NCBI RefSeq assembly: GCF_013408525.1
Contig: NZ_JACBZM010000001.1
Coordinates: 3,410,001-3,474,000, forward strand
Origin: Nocardioides aromaticivorans
Lineage (GTDB): Bacteria > Actinomycetota > Actinomycetes > Propionibacteriales > Nocardioidaceae
Length of the DNA stretch: 64,000 nt
Direction of reading: 5' to 3'
Of the stretch, positions 7,285-15,489 are shown in pieces (position 1 is the stretch's first letter; each line of letters begins with the position of its first letter). The position numbers were made by a program, and so were the translations under genes. Below the pieces are notes generated by a model. It was not told where the DNA came from, ran no database searches, and saw only the letters and a list, made by a program, of their open reading frames with translations.

Positions 7285-9468
7285 TCAGCGTCCCGGCCCG
7301 AAGGCGGTCAGGATCCGGTCGCGCATCGTGTCCATCCGCGCCACCGGCGCGTCGGGCCCGGGCAGCACGCCGGCCTGCCACCCCCAGCCGTCGATCCGTC
7401 GGAGCACGTCGGGGTCCTGCGCGATCACCGAGATCGGCACGTCGCGCCCGGCGTCGCGGCCGGTGACGAAGGAGTGCGGCTGGTGGTCGCCGACGACGAT
7501 CACGACCCGGTCGGGGTCCGGGTAGGTCATCAGGAACGAGATCAGCGTGCGCCACGTGTAGCGGACGGAGGCGGCGTAGTTGCGCTGCGCACCCCCGGGG
7601 TCCCGGTGGCCGTCGACCGCCTCCCCGCCGCGGTCGGGTATGCCGTCGTACACGGAGCCGTCGCCGACCTCCGACCACGGCACCAGCTCTGGCACCGGCG
7701 CCCACGGGTGGTGGCTGGAGACGAGGTCGACCTCGGCGAAGACGCGCGGGCGCGGCCCGGGGGTGAGCTCGGTGCGCCGGAGGTGGTCGAGGGTGTACTG
7801 GTCGGGCATCGAGGCGTAGCCGAACTCCGGCCCGCGGTAGCCGACGTTGCGGGAGTCGTACAGCTGGTCGAAGCCGTAGTACGCCGCTCCCTCGGGCCAG
7901 TCGCGGGTGTTGGCCGGGACGTCGAAGACGGTGCGCCAGCCCGCGGCCGAGAACGCGCGGGTCAGGCTGAGCCGGTCGCTGTCGAGGAGCTGGCCGTAGC
8001 GGCGCTCGCCGTCGGCCCACGCGCCCGACTGGAAGGTGCCGTGGGCGAGCCAGCTGCCCGCGCCGAAGGTGGGGGAGGTGAGGAAGGCGCTGCGGGACCG
8101 GTAGCCGGCGGCGGACAGCTCGCGGTCGCCCTCCTCGAGGACGTCGACGACCGACGGCGCGAACCAGCTGCCCTCCAGGGCCACCCGGCCGTAGCTCTCG
8201 AACCACACCAGCAGCACGTCCTTGCCACGCAGGCCGCGCAGCAGCTGGTCGCCGGGCGTGCCGGCGAAGGCGTCGGAGCGCAGCTCCCGCGCGAACACCC
8301 CGGTGTCGCGGTGGTCGGCGCGCACCTGGTCGACGGTGTCGACGACGAGCCCCGCCGAGCCGGCCGCGGCGACGCCGCCGACCGGGCCGCCGACGGCCGC
8401 GCAGAGGAGCCACGCGGTGCCGAGCGCGACCAGCGTGCGCGCGGTCGGGCGCGGTTGCTCGGCGGCCGTCCGCGCGACCCGGGCAGCCGACCAGGTCAGC
8501 ACCGCGGCCAGCACCCCGACGACCGCCACCACGCCGACGACCGCGAGGACGGCGACGGGCATGCCCTCGGTGTCGCGGACGACCTCGGCGCCCTTCGGCA
8601 GGTAGGACCAGTCGCCGAGCACGTGGAAGGAGCGGCCCAGGTAGAGGTCGAAGCCCAGCCCGAGCGCGCGGAGCACGGCCAGCGCGGTCACGACCACGCC
8701 GACCACCACCGCCGCTGCCCGCCGCCCGCGGCGCGGCAGCACGATCGCGAGCGCGGCCAGCGCGACGCCCTCGACGGGGATCCGGGCGAAGTCGCCGGGC
8801 GTGACCCCGTCGACGACCCGGGGCGGGGCCAGGGTGACCCAGAGGACGGCGACCGCCGCCAGGGTGAGCATCCGGGGCGTCGGGCCGGTGGTGCCGGCCG
8901 GCAGCGGCGCGTCCTTGGCGTCGTACCGGTGCCGCCACTGCCACACGACGTCGTGGCCGAAGGACTCGACGAGGAGGAGCAGCGCGACCGCCAGCAGGGA
9001 GCGGGCCGTCGGGTCGGGGAGGAGGGTCGCCGAGGCGACGGTCAGCACGATGCCCTGCACGGCGGCGACCACCTTCGCCCAGTAGCGCGGCGGGGTGGGC
9101 CGGCGCAGCCACGGCCAGGCGTGGGCGGCGAGGACGTAGGCGTAGCGCATCGCTCCGATCGCCAGCACCCACCAGCCGAGCAGGGGAGCCACGTGCACGC
9201 TCAGGACGGCGATCAGGAAGGCGTCGGTCTCCATGTCGAAGCGCGCACCGGAGGCGCTCACGGTGCCGGTACGACGCGCGACGTACCCGTCCACCGCGTC
9301 CAGCACCAGCGCCACGGCGCTGGTGCCCACCAGCACCGCCGTCCACCGCTCGTCCAGCGGCGTGACGAGCCCGCGCAGGGTCAGCGCGGCCACCCCGAGC
9401 GCCAGCACCGCGCGCACCGCGGTCACCCGGTCCGCCGGTCCGCGAAGGGCAAGGTGAACCCGATCCAT
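7285..9468 (-). CDS. CDP-alcohol phosphatidyltransferase fused to a sulfatase/phosphoglycerol-transferase-fold domain
   Basis: A 727-residue two-domain membrane protein. Residues 1-200 are a complete CDP-alcohol phosphotransferase with the motif DAVDG..AR (57-65), G74, D78, D82, all eight conserved residues present. A run of membrane helices follows (about 200-430). The C-terminal 290 residues are an alkaline-phosphatase/sulfatase-fold domain with WFESYGR, PTFGAGSWLAHGTFQSG (probable Ser/Thr nucleophile region) and the metal-binding GDHQPHSF. The first domain should join a phospho-alcohol to a lipid in the membrane; the second may act on a phospho-headgroup outside, as LTA-synthase-like enzymes do. 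GGAGG precedes the ATG at 9468. It is divergent from the dehydrogenase/pterin-like operon. Confidence 0.85.
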   Translation of the reverse strand: MDRVHLALRGPADRVTAVRAVLALGVAALTLRGLVTPLDERWTAVLVGTSAVALVLDAVDGYVARRTGTVSASGARFDMETDAFLIAVLSVHVAPLLGWWVLAIGAMRYAYVLAAHAWPWLRRPTPPRYWAKVVAAVQGIVLTVASATLLPDPTARSLLAVALLLLVESFGHDVVWQWRHRYDAKDAPLPAGTTGPTPRMLTLAAVAVLWVTLAPPRVVDGVTPGDFARIPVEGVALAALAIVLPRRGRRAAAVVVGVVVTALAVLRALGLGFDLYLGRSFHVLGDWSYLPKGAEVVRDTEGMPVAVLAVVGVVAVVGVLAAVLTWSAARVARTAAEQPRPTARTLVALGTAWLLCAAVGGPVGGVAAAGSAGLVVDTVDQVRADHRDTGVFARELRSDAFAGTPGDQLLRGLRGKDVLLVWFESYGRVALEGSWFAPSVVDVLEEGDRELSAAGYRSRSAFLTSPTFGAGSWLAHGTFQSGAWADGERRYGQLLDSDRLSLTRAFSAAGWRTVFDVPANTRDWPEGAAYYGFDQLYDSRNVGYRGPEFGYASMPDQYTLDHLRRTELTPGPRPRVFAEVDLVSSHHPWAPVPELVPWSEVGDGSVYDGIPDRGGEAVDGHRDPGGAQRNYAASVRYTWRTLISFLMTYPDPDRVVIVVGDHQPHSFVTGRDAGRDVPISVIAQDPDVLRRIDGWGWQAGVLPGPDAPVARMDTMRDRILTAFGPGR

Positions 9469-9549
9469 CGCACCTCCGTGTCCTAGGTCGCAAGGAGTGG
9501 TACGACGGACCGGGGACCTGGGTTCAACGGACCGGGAAGGGAGCTGAGG

Positions 9550-10539
9550 GTGGTCGACGCGCTGGCCTACTGGGTCACGGAGCCGGGACGGGGTGAGATC
9601 CGCTCGGCCGCGCTGCCCGAGCCGGGGCCGGACGAGGTGCTGGTGCGCGCGCTGCGCTCCGGGATCAGTCGCGGCACCGAGTCGCTGGTCCTCGCCGGCC
9701 GGGTCCCGCCCAGCCAGCACGCCACGATGCGCGCGCCCTTCCAGGAGGGTGAGTTCCCGGGGCCGGTCAAGTACGGCTACCTCAGCGTCGGCGTGGTCGA
9801 GCGTGGGCCCGAGGACCTGCTCGGGCGGACCGTCTTCTGCCTCCACCCCCACCAGACGGCCTATGTCGTGCCGGCTGCCGCGGTCGTGCCCGTGCCCGAC
9901 GGCGTCCCCGCCGGGCGTGCGGTGCTCGCCGGCACGGTCGAGACGGCGCTCAACGCGCTGTGGGACGCCCCGCCGCTGCTGGGCGACCACGTGACCGTGG
10001 TCGGTGCCGGGCTGGTCGGGTGCTGCGTCGCCCGGCTGGTGGCGCGCGTGCCCGGCGCGACGGTGACGCTCGTCGACACCGACCCGACCCGTGCCGCGGT
10101 CGCCGCCGCCCTCGGTGCCGGCTTCGCCGGGCCGGACGAGGAGCCCGGGCGCAGCGACCTCGTGGTGCACGCCAGCGCGACCGAGGCCGGGCTGCGCCGG
10201 GCCCTCGAGCTCGTCGAGCCGGAGGGGACGGTGCTGGACCTGTCCTGGTACGGCGACCGGCCGGTCGCCGTACCGCTGGGGGAGGCGTTCCACTCCGGGC
10301 GGCTCACACTGCGCAGCAGCCAGGTCGGGGCGGTGGCCCCGGCCCGGAGGGGCTCGCGCACCCACCGCGACCGGCTCGCGCTGGCCCTCGAGCTGCTCCG
10401 CGACCCGGCCTTCGACGCGCTGCTGACCGGCTCGTCGCCGTTCGCGGAGCTGCCCGGGGTGATGGCGCGGATCGCGTCCGGCGACCTGCCGGGGCTGTGC
10501 CACTCGATCGACTACTCCGACCACGGCCAGGAGGACTGA
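9550..10539 (+). CDS. BchC-like medium-chain dehydrogenase/reductase
   Basis: A 329-residue MDR-superfamily oxidoreductase. The N-terminal GroES-like half has SGISRGTE instead of the Cys-containing catalytic-zinc motif of classical alcohol dehydrogenases, and the BchC-like YGYLSVG. The Rossmann half has [12 protein letters not shown] (nucleotide-binding glycine loop, about 150-165) and VDTDPTR. It is therefore probably a zinc-poor NAD(P)-dependent dehydrogenase on an unknown substrate. The GTG at 9550 has GAAGGGAG upstream. It is the first gene of an operon, touching the pterin-synthase-like gene. Confidence 0.8.
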   Translation: MVDALAYWVTEPGRGEIRSAALPEPGPDEVLVRALRSGISRGTESLVLAGRVPPSQHATMRAPFQEGEFPGPVKYGYLSVGVVERGPEDLLGRTVFCLHPHQTAYVVPAAAVVPVPDGVPAGRAVLAGTVETALNALWDAPPLLGDHVTVVGAGLVGCCVARLVARVPGATVTLVDTDPTRAAVAAALGAGFAGPDEEPGRSDLVVHASATEAGLRRALELVEPEGTVLDLSWYGDRPVAVPLGEAFHSGRLTLRSSQVGAVAPARRGSRTHRDRLALALELLRDPAFDALLTGSSPFAELPGVMARIASGDLPGLCHSIDYSDHGQED

Positions 10540-10953
10540 ATGTTCCGGGTGACCGTCCGCGACCACATCATGGTGGCGCACAGCCTGCAGGGGGAGGTGT
10601 TCGGACCGGCCCAACGGCTGCACGGCGCGACCTTCGTCGTCGACGCGACCTTCGCCGGGCCGGAGCTCGACGCCGACGGCATCCTCGTCGACATCGGCCG
10701 CGCCACGGAGGTCCTCCACGAGGTGCTCGGCCGCCTCCACTACCGCAACCTCGACGACGAGCGGGCGGACGACGAGGTCGGCCTCGCCGGGCAGAACACC
10801 TCGACGGAGGTGCTCGCGCGCTGGGTGGCCGACCGGCTCGCCGACCGCGCCTCTGCCGGTGACCTCGGTCCGGGCGGGAGGGCCCTGACCGGCATCCAGG
10901 TCACCCTGCACGAGTCGCACGTCGCGTGGGCCAGCTACGAGCGGTCCCTGTGA
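10540..10953 (+). CDS. 6-pyruvoyl-tetrahydropterin synthase-like protein with an incomplete zinc site
   Basis: A 137-residue T-fold protein of the PTPS/QueD family, whose members act on dihydroneopterin triphosphate. Family features are visible: MVAHSL (first His ligand, H14), LHGATF (H28), LHYRNLDD, the substrate-anchoring TSTE (about 87-90) and [13 protein letters not shown]. In characterised members LHGATF would be HGHxY, so the third zinc ligand is replaced by alanine, and the catalytic cysteine before it is absent. It may bind a pterin or pyrimidine differently, or catalyse another reaction. It starts directly after the dehydrogenase stop and overlaps the glycosyltransferase start by 4 bases. 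Confidence 0.78.
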   Translation: MFRVTVRDHIMVAHSLQGEVFGPAQRLHGATFVVDATFAGPELDADGILVDIGRATEVLHEVLGRLHYRNLDDERADDEVGLAGQNTSTEVLARWVADRLADRASAGDLGPGGRALTGIQVTLHESHVAWASYERSL

Positions 10954-11972
10954 CCCTGCACCTCCTCGTGCCCGCCGGCATCGACGACCCGCAGCGACCC
11001 AGCGGCGGGAACGTCTACGACCGCCGGCTCGCCTCCGCGCTGGTCGCGCGGGGGTGGACGGTGCGCGAGCACCGGGTCGGCGACGACGGGCCGGGCCGGG
11101 CGCTCGCCGGGCTGCCGGACGATGCCCTCGTGCTGGTCGACGGCCTGGTCGCGTCGACGACTCGGGCCCTGCTGGCGGAGCGCGACCGGCTGCGCCTCGT
11201 GGTCCTGCTGCACATGCCCGGGTCGGGGCCCTTCGAGCCGGACGTGCTCGTCGCGGCGCGGGCCGTGGTGACGACGAGCGCGTGGTCGCGCCGCTGGGTG
11301 CTCGACCACACCGAGGTGCCGCCCGACCGGGTGCACGTGGCGGTCCCCGGCGTCGACCCGCGACCGCTCGCGGCCGGGTCCCCGGCCGGCGGCCGGCTCC
11401 TCACCGTCGGCCCGGTCACCCCCGCCAAGGGGTACGACGACCTGCTGGCCGCGCTCGCCGACCTCCGCGACCTCGAGTGGCGGTGCCGGTGGGTGGGCGC
11501 GCTCGACCTGGCGCCGTCGTTCGTCGACGCGTTGGTCGAGCGGGCCGGCACGCTGGGGATCGCCGACCGCCTCGAGCTGACCGGGCCGCTCGCGCCCGCC
11601 GCCCTCGACGCGGTCCGGGCGGACAGCGACCTGGTGGTGGCCCCGTCGAGACGGGAGTCCTGGGGCATGGCGCTCGCCGAGGGCCTCGCGTGCGGTCTCC
11701 CCGCGGTCGCCACCGACGTCGGCGGGCACCCCGAGGCGCTCGGCACCGCCCCCGACGGGAGCCTGCCCGGCGCGCTGGTCCCGCTCGACCGGCCGGCCGC
11801 GTTGGCGGGCGCCCTGCGCGGCTGGCTCACCGACGCCGCCCTGCGGCACCACTGGCGATCGGCCGCGGCCGAGCGGCGCGGGCAGCTGCCGGGCTGGGGC
11901 CGCACCGCGGCGTGCGTGGCGGGCGTGCTGAACCGGATCGGGCCCGGCGTCGTACACGTGGGTGAGGGGTAG
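10950..11972 (+). CDS. Family 4 glycosyltransferase
   Basis: A 340-residue GT-B glycosyltransferase. The N-terminal acceptor domain is followed by [17 protein letters not shown] (about 150) and the donor-binding [24 protein letters not shown] with the E-x7-E pattern (about 238-260) typical of GT4 retaining enzymes. The start is the GTG that overlaps the PTPS-like stop. Donor and acceptor are unknown. Because it sits in one operon with a flippase-like protein and pterin/pyrimidine-type genes, it may glycosylate a lipid-linked or pterin-linked intermediate; that is inference. Confidence 0.85.
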   Translation: MTLHLLVPAGIDDPQRPSGGNVYDRRLASALVARGWTVREHRVGDDGPGRALAGLPDDALVLVDGLVASTTRALLAERDRLRLVVLLHMPGSGPFEPDVLVAARAVVTTSAWSRRWVLDHTEVPPDRVHVAVPGVDPRPLAAGSPAGGRLLTVGPVTPAKGYDDLLAALADLRDLEWRCRWVGALDLAPSFVDALVERAGTLGIADRLELTGPLAPAALDAVRADSDLVVAPSRRESWGMALAEGLACGLPAVATDVGGHPEALGTAPDGSLPGALVPLDRPAALAGALRGWLTDAALRHHWRSAAAERRGQLPGWGRTAACVAGVLNRIGPGVVHVGEG

Positions 11973-11976
11973 GAGG
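11971..11976 (+). promoter_or_regulatory. Strong Shine-Dalgarno AGGAGG that decides an ATC start
   Basis: AGGAGG overlaps the TAG stop of the glycosyltransferase and lies five bases before the ATC at 11982. No ATG, GTG or TTG lies at a useful distance in the membrane-protein frame. The ideal site therefore points to a non-canonical ATC initiation codon for the next gene. Confidence 0.6.
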
Positions 11977-11981
11977 CGGCC

Positions 11982-12881
11982 ATCGACGGGACGCGCGGGA
12001 CGAGGATCCGGCTGCTGGCGGGCGCTGCGGTGCTGGCCGTGCTGCTGCTGCGCGTGGGACCCCAGCCCTTCCTCGACGGGCTCGCCCGCACCGATCCCCG
12101 GGCGATCGCGTACGCCCTGGTCGTCACCGCCGCCACGACCGCCTGCTGCGCGCGTCGCTGGAGCCTGGTCGCGGGAGGACTGGGGGTCGGACTCCCGATC
12201 GGCGCGGCCTACCGGGCCTGCTACCGGGCGCAGGTGCTCAACGCGACCCTGCCCGGCGGGGTCGCCGGCGACGTCCACCGTGGGTACCGGCACGGCCGGG
12301 ACGCCGGCGCGCTCGGCCGCGGGCTGCGCTCGGTCGTCTGGGACCGGGCGAGCGGTCAGGCGGTGCAGGTCGCGCTGGCCGTCGCGTGCGTCCCGTTGCT
12401 GCCGCACGCGCTGCGCGGGTGGGTGCTCGGGGTGCTGGCGTTCGTCGTGCTCGCCGCGGTGGTGGTGCTGGTCGCCGCCCGACGCGAGGCCCGCGCCGTG
12501 CTCGGTGGGGTCTGGCCGGAGGTGGTGCTGCTCTCGGCGCTCGCCGCCGCCGGCCACCTGTCCGTGTTCGTCGTCGCCGCACGGACGGCAGGCGTCACGG
12601 CACCCGGTGCGGACCTGGCCGCGCTCGCGCTGGTCGTGCTGCTGGCCTCCGCGATCCCGCTCGGCATCGCCGGGTGGGGGCCGCGTGAGGGTGCCGCCGC
12701 CGCGGCCTTCGGCGCCGCCGGCCTGGGGGCGGGCACCGGGGTGGAGGTCGCGGTCGTCTTCGGCATCCTGTCGCTGGTGGCGACCCTGCCCGGCCTGCTG
12801 GTCCTGCGGAGCGTGCCGACGACCGGCCCGGAGCGGGCGAAGGGAGGTCGGACATGGGCGAGCACCCCTACATCCTCCTGA
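11982..12881 (+). CDS. LPG-synthase-TM/YbhN-like membrane protein (flippase-like), apparent ATC start
   Basis: A 299-residue membrane protein with about seven to eight helices, of the lysylphosphatidylglycerol-synthase TM-region family (UPF0104). Members such as the MprF flippase domain and AglD-like proteins move lipids or glycolipids. Recognisable segments are CARRWSLVAGGLG, NATLPGGVAGDVHRGYR and IPLGIAGWGPREGAAAAAFG. The frame is closed upstream by the glycosyltransferase TAG, leaving ATC (11982, ideal SD) or GTG (12030, no SD, truncates the first helix) as starts; I prefer ATC. The 3' end overlaps the RibD-like gene by 28 bases. It probably exports the operon's lipid-linked product. Confidence 0.75.
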   Translation: MDGTRGTRIRLLAGAAVLAVLLLRVGPQPFLDGLARTDPRAIAYALVVTAATTACCARRWSLVAGGLGVGLPIGAAYRACYRAQVLNATLPGGVAGDVHRGYRHGRDAGALGRGLRSVVWDRASGQAVQVALAVACVPLLPHALRGWVLGVLAFVVLAAVVVLVAARREARAVLGGVWPEVVLLSALAAAGHLSVFVVAARTAGVTAPGADLAALALVVLLASAIPLGIAGWGPREGAAAAAFGAAGLGAGTGVEVAVVFGILSLVATLPGLLVLRSVPTTGPERAKGGRTWASTPTSS

Positions 12882-13543
12882 GCTGCTGCATCTCCCTCGA
12901 CGGCTACCTCGACAGCGCCGGCGGCGAGCGGCTGCTGCTCTCGAACGACGCCGACTTCGACCGCGTCGACGCGGTGCGGGCCGGCTGTGACGCGATCCTC
13001 GTCGGTGCGGGCACGGTCCGCAGGGACGACCCGCGGCTGCTGGTCCGCTCGGAGGAGCGGCGCCGGCGACGTGTCGCGGAGGGACGGCCCGAGGGGCCCA
13101 CGAAGGTGACGCTGAGCTCGGGCGGCGACCTGTCCCCGGAGGCGCGCTTCTTCACCGCCGGCGACGGCGAGAAGCTCGTGTACTGCCCCGACGCCACGGT
13201 GCCCGGGCTCGAGAGCCGGGTCGGCTCGCAGGCCAAGGTGGTCGGGCTCGGCGCCGAGGTGCGGATGGCCGACCTGGTCGCCGACCTCGGCTCGCGGGGC
13301 GTGCGTCGGCTGATGGTCGAGGGCGGCGGGACCGTGCACACCCAGTTCCTGTCGGCGGGCCTCGCCGACGAGCTGCAGCTCGTCGTGGCGCCCTTCTTCG
13401 TGGGCGACTCCCGCGCGCCCCGGTTCGTCGGCGACGGCGGCTTCCCGTGGCACGCGGGGCGACGGGCGAGCCTGGTGGAGACGCGCGCGATCGGTGACGT
13501 GGCGCTGCTGCGCTACGCGCTGTCGGAGCGGTTCCCGGGCTGA
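12854..13543 (+). CDS. RibD C-terminal/dihydrofolate-reductase-fold reductase
   Basis: A 229-residue NADPH-dependent reductase of the RibD C-terminal family. Motifs are CISLDGYLDSAG (substrate end), D..RVDAVRAGCDAILVGAGTVRRDDPRL (about 33-60), MVEGGGTVHTQFL (about 155-167, NADPH site) and a terminal ALLRYAL. RibD itself reduces the ribose of a GTP-derived pyrimidine in riboflavin synthesis; stand-alone relatives reduce related pyrimidine or pterin intermediates. It is the last gene of the cluster and overlaps the flippase-like gene by 28 bases. A ribosylpyrimidine or pterin substrate would fit the PTPS-like neighbour. Confidence 0.83.
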   Translation: MGEHPYILLSCCISLDGYLDSAGGERLLLSNDADFDRVDAVRAGCDAILVGAGTVRRDDPRLLVRSEERRRRRVAEGRPEGPTKVTLSSGGDLSPEARFFTAGDGEKLVYCPDATVPGLESRVGSQAKVVGLGAEVRMADLVADLGSRGVRRLMVEGGGTVHTQFLSAGLADELQLVVAPFFVGDSRAPRFVGDGGFPWHAGRRASLVETRAIGDVALLRYALSERFPG

Positions 13544-13550
13544 GCGCCGC

Positions 13551-14183
13551 TCAGGGCTGGGGGAGCGTGGCGCTCAGCAGGCCCTCGAGCGCGCCGACGA
13601 GGCGCTCCTTGTCGTAGCGCTCGGGCTGGTCGAGCACCAGCCGCCCGAAGTGCTCGGCCGTGATCATCACCAGGTGCGCGAGCACGTCGACGTCGACGTC
13701 CGGGCCGCCGCGCCGCTCGAGGCCGACCTGGAGCGCGTCGGCGACGTAGCCGCGGATCAGCTCGCGGGTCGAGTCGATCCGGTCCCGCACGATCGCCGGT
13801 GCGTTCTGGGTCAGGCCGAGGACCGGGCGCCACACGTCGGGTTCGTGCTGCACGGCGTCGATCAGCCCGCCGGCGGCCGTCAGGACCCAGTCGTCGACGT
13901 CTCCTTCGAAGGTGCGCGCCGGCATCAGCTGCAGGGCCGAGGCCAGCGCTCGGCGTTGCGTACGGTCGAGGAGGGCGTGGAGCAGGGGCTCCAGGCCGTC
14001 GTACGCCGCGTAGACGACGGGCCGCGTCACGTCGGCCTCCCGGGCGATCGCCTCGATGGTGACCCGGTCGTAGCCGTCGCGGACCAGCACGCGCAGCGCG
14101 GCGTCGAGCAGGTGCTCGCGTCGCTTCTCCACGGGGAGCCGCTTCGCGTAGCGCCGCTTGGGAGCCGGCGTGACGTCGTTCAC
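13551..14183 (-). CDS. TetR family transcriptional regulator
   Basis: A 210-residue TetR-type repressor. The N-terminal HTH spans VEKRREHLLDAALRVL to VTIEAIAREADVTRPVVYAAYDG (about 15-60); the all-helical ligand domain follows. The GTG at 14183 gives normal family length; upstream extension would run through the operator region. It is divergent from the DUF2236 oxygenase gene 74 bases away and most likely controls it and itself through the inverted repeat between them. The effector is unknown; neighbours suggest a lipid or steroid-like compound. Confidence 0.88.
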   Translation of the reverse strand: MNDVTPAPKRRYAKRLPVEKRREHLLDAALRVLVRDGYDRVTIEAIAREADVTRPVVYAAYDGLEPLLHALLDRTQRRALASALQLMPARTFEGDVDDWVLTAAGGLIDAVQHEPDVWRPVLGLTQNAPAIVRDRIDSTRELIRGYVADALQVGLERRGGPDVDVDVLAHLVMITAEHFGRLVLDQPERYDKERLVGALEGLLSATLPQP

Positions 14184-14221
14184 GTGGTTGACAATATTCC
14201 ACTGGTGTAAAGTTCGTGAAC
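14178..14221. promoter_or_regulatory. Divergent regulatory region with 7-bp inverted repeat
   Basis: GTTCACG (14178-14184) and CGTGAAC (14215-14221) are exact inverted copies flanking an AT-rich core that holds TTGACA and TAAAGT. The region lies between the TetR gene and the oxygenase gene. It is a reasonable TetR operator candidate overlapping both promoters. Confidence 0.4.
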
Positions 14222-14256
14222 CTACGCAGGTGTAGCAATCAGATGAGGAGAGCCCG

Positions 14257-15342
14257 ATGCTGGGTGTCCAGACCCGCAAGCAGATGCTCCCGAAGTACGA
14301 GCCGATGGCCGACTACGGCTTCCTCGGCCCCGACTCCGTCTCGTGGAAGGTGTGGTCGCACCCGACGTCGTACGTGCTCGGCTTCGCGCGCGCCGTCACG
14401 ATCGAGCACTTCGACCCCAACCTGGCGGCCGCGGTCGTGCAGTCCGGCGGTGTGAAGTACCGGCCCTCGACCCGCTACGGCCGCACCCTGCGCTACTTCG
14501 CGATGCAGCTCTTCGGCGGCGCCGAGCAGACCGCGAGGGCCGCCGACGTGCTGGTCAAGGTGCACTCGAAGGCGGTCGGCCACGACCCCGTCACCGGCAG
14601 CACGTACGACGCCAACAGCGCCTCGTCGCAGCTGTGGATCCACGTCACGGCGTGGCACTCCATCCTCAAGTGCTACGAGATGTTCGGCCCCGGCAGGCTC
14701 ACGCCCGCCGAGGAGGACCAGTTCTGGGCGGAGTGCGCCGAGATCGCGAAGCTGCAGACGATCGACCCGGCGGAGGTGCCGGCCAACCGTGCCGAGGTGC
14801 ACCGCTACTTCGAGGAGTGGCGCCCGCGGCTGGCCGCGTCCGAGGCCGCGCAGGACATGATCCACTTCATCATGCCGTTGTCGGTCGCGCTGCCGCCGAG
14901 CATGCCGGGCTGGCAGAAGAAGGCGCTCGCCCCGGCCATGTGGCTGATGAGCAAGGGCGTCATCTCGACGTACCCGCGGTACATGCGCGACATGGCCAAC
15001 CTGCGCCAGGGGCGCGTGCTCGACCTGGTCGCCCGGGTCGGCAACAAGGCGCTGCACGCGTTCTTCGAGCGCTCGATGAACGCGCGCCTCGCGCTCTTCG
15101 ACCTGCTGGCCCCGCAGGCCGTCGAGATCGCCGCCCCCGCCATCCTCGGGATCCCGCCGAGGACCCCGCGGGTCTGGGGCGTGCGCGAGGCGCAGGAGCA
15201 CTTCGGCTTCGCGATCCCGGCCGAGGCGCACCACGACATCCGCGAGAAGCAGCGCGACCGCGTGTTCAACCAGGGCGTGAAGCCGTCCGACGAGGGCCTG
15301 GTCGAGTCCGAACAGCACATCGGGACGATGCAGACCGCCTGA
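14257..15342 (+). CDS. DUF2236/MpaB-type oxygenase family protein
   Basis: A 361-residue protein of the oxygenase MpaB (DUF2236) family, whose members include haem-dependent lyases such as latex-clearing and fungal acyl-cleaving enzymes. Family features are LRYFAMQLFGG, VKVHSKAVGHD and the segment ANSASSQLWIHVTAWHSIL with the likely haem- or metal-contacting His residues (about 105-140). There is no signal peptide. GAGGAG lies ahead of the ATG at 14257. It is divergent from a TetR regulator and followed by a strong hairpin. The substrate is unknown. Confidence 0.85.
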   Translation: MLGVQTRKQMLPKYEPMADYGFLGPDSVSWKVWSHPTSYVLGFARAVTIEHFDPNLAAAVVQSGGVKYRPSTRYGRTLRYFAMQLFGGAEQTARAADVLVKVHSKAVGHDPVTGSTYDANSASSQLWIHVTAWHSILKCYEMFGPGRLTPAEEDQFWAECAEIAKLQTIDPAEVPANRAEVHRYFEEWRPRLAASEAAQDMIHFIMPLSVALPPSMPGWQKKALAPAMWLMSKGVISTYPRYMRDMANLRQGRVLDLVARVGNKALHAFFERSMNARLALFDLLAPQAVEIAAPAILGIPPRTPRVWGVREAQEHFGFAIPAEAHHDIREKQRDRVFNQGVKPSDEGLVESEQHIGTMQTA

Positions 15343-15360
15343 CCGCACCCGTACGACGGA

Positions 15361-15403
15361 CGCAGGGTCCGTGGCTCACATTCGTGCAGCCACGGACCCT
15401 GCG
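15361..15403 (+). terminator. Intrinsic-type terminator after the oxygenase gene
   Basis: A perfect 16-bp inverted repeat (15361-15376 with 15388-15403, arm CGCAGGGTCCGTGGCT) with an 11-base loop, followed by CGTTTCT. It begins 18 bases after the oxygenase stop. Confidence 0.8.
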
Positions 15404-15489
15404 CGTTTCTGAACCGCAAGATCTCTTGTTCCCGGGGGTCGATCGGCGCTTCGATGTGGCAGTTCCACTCTCGGAAGAAAGGTTCTTGG

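Noticed and set aside
6964..9486. An 840-codon plus-strand frame opposite the CDP-alcohol fusion gene
   Set aside because: Composition is G/R/H/D/Q-rich without hydrophobic pattern. The opposite strand has two complete enzyme domains.
7285..10920. A very long minus-strand open frame (1211 codons) spanning the fusion gene, dehydrogenase and pterin-like genes
   Set aside because: Only the 7285-9468 part has recognisable domains. The rest is antisense to well-supported genes and is an artefact of high GC, where stops are rare.
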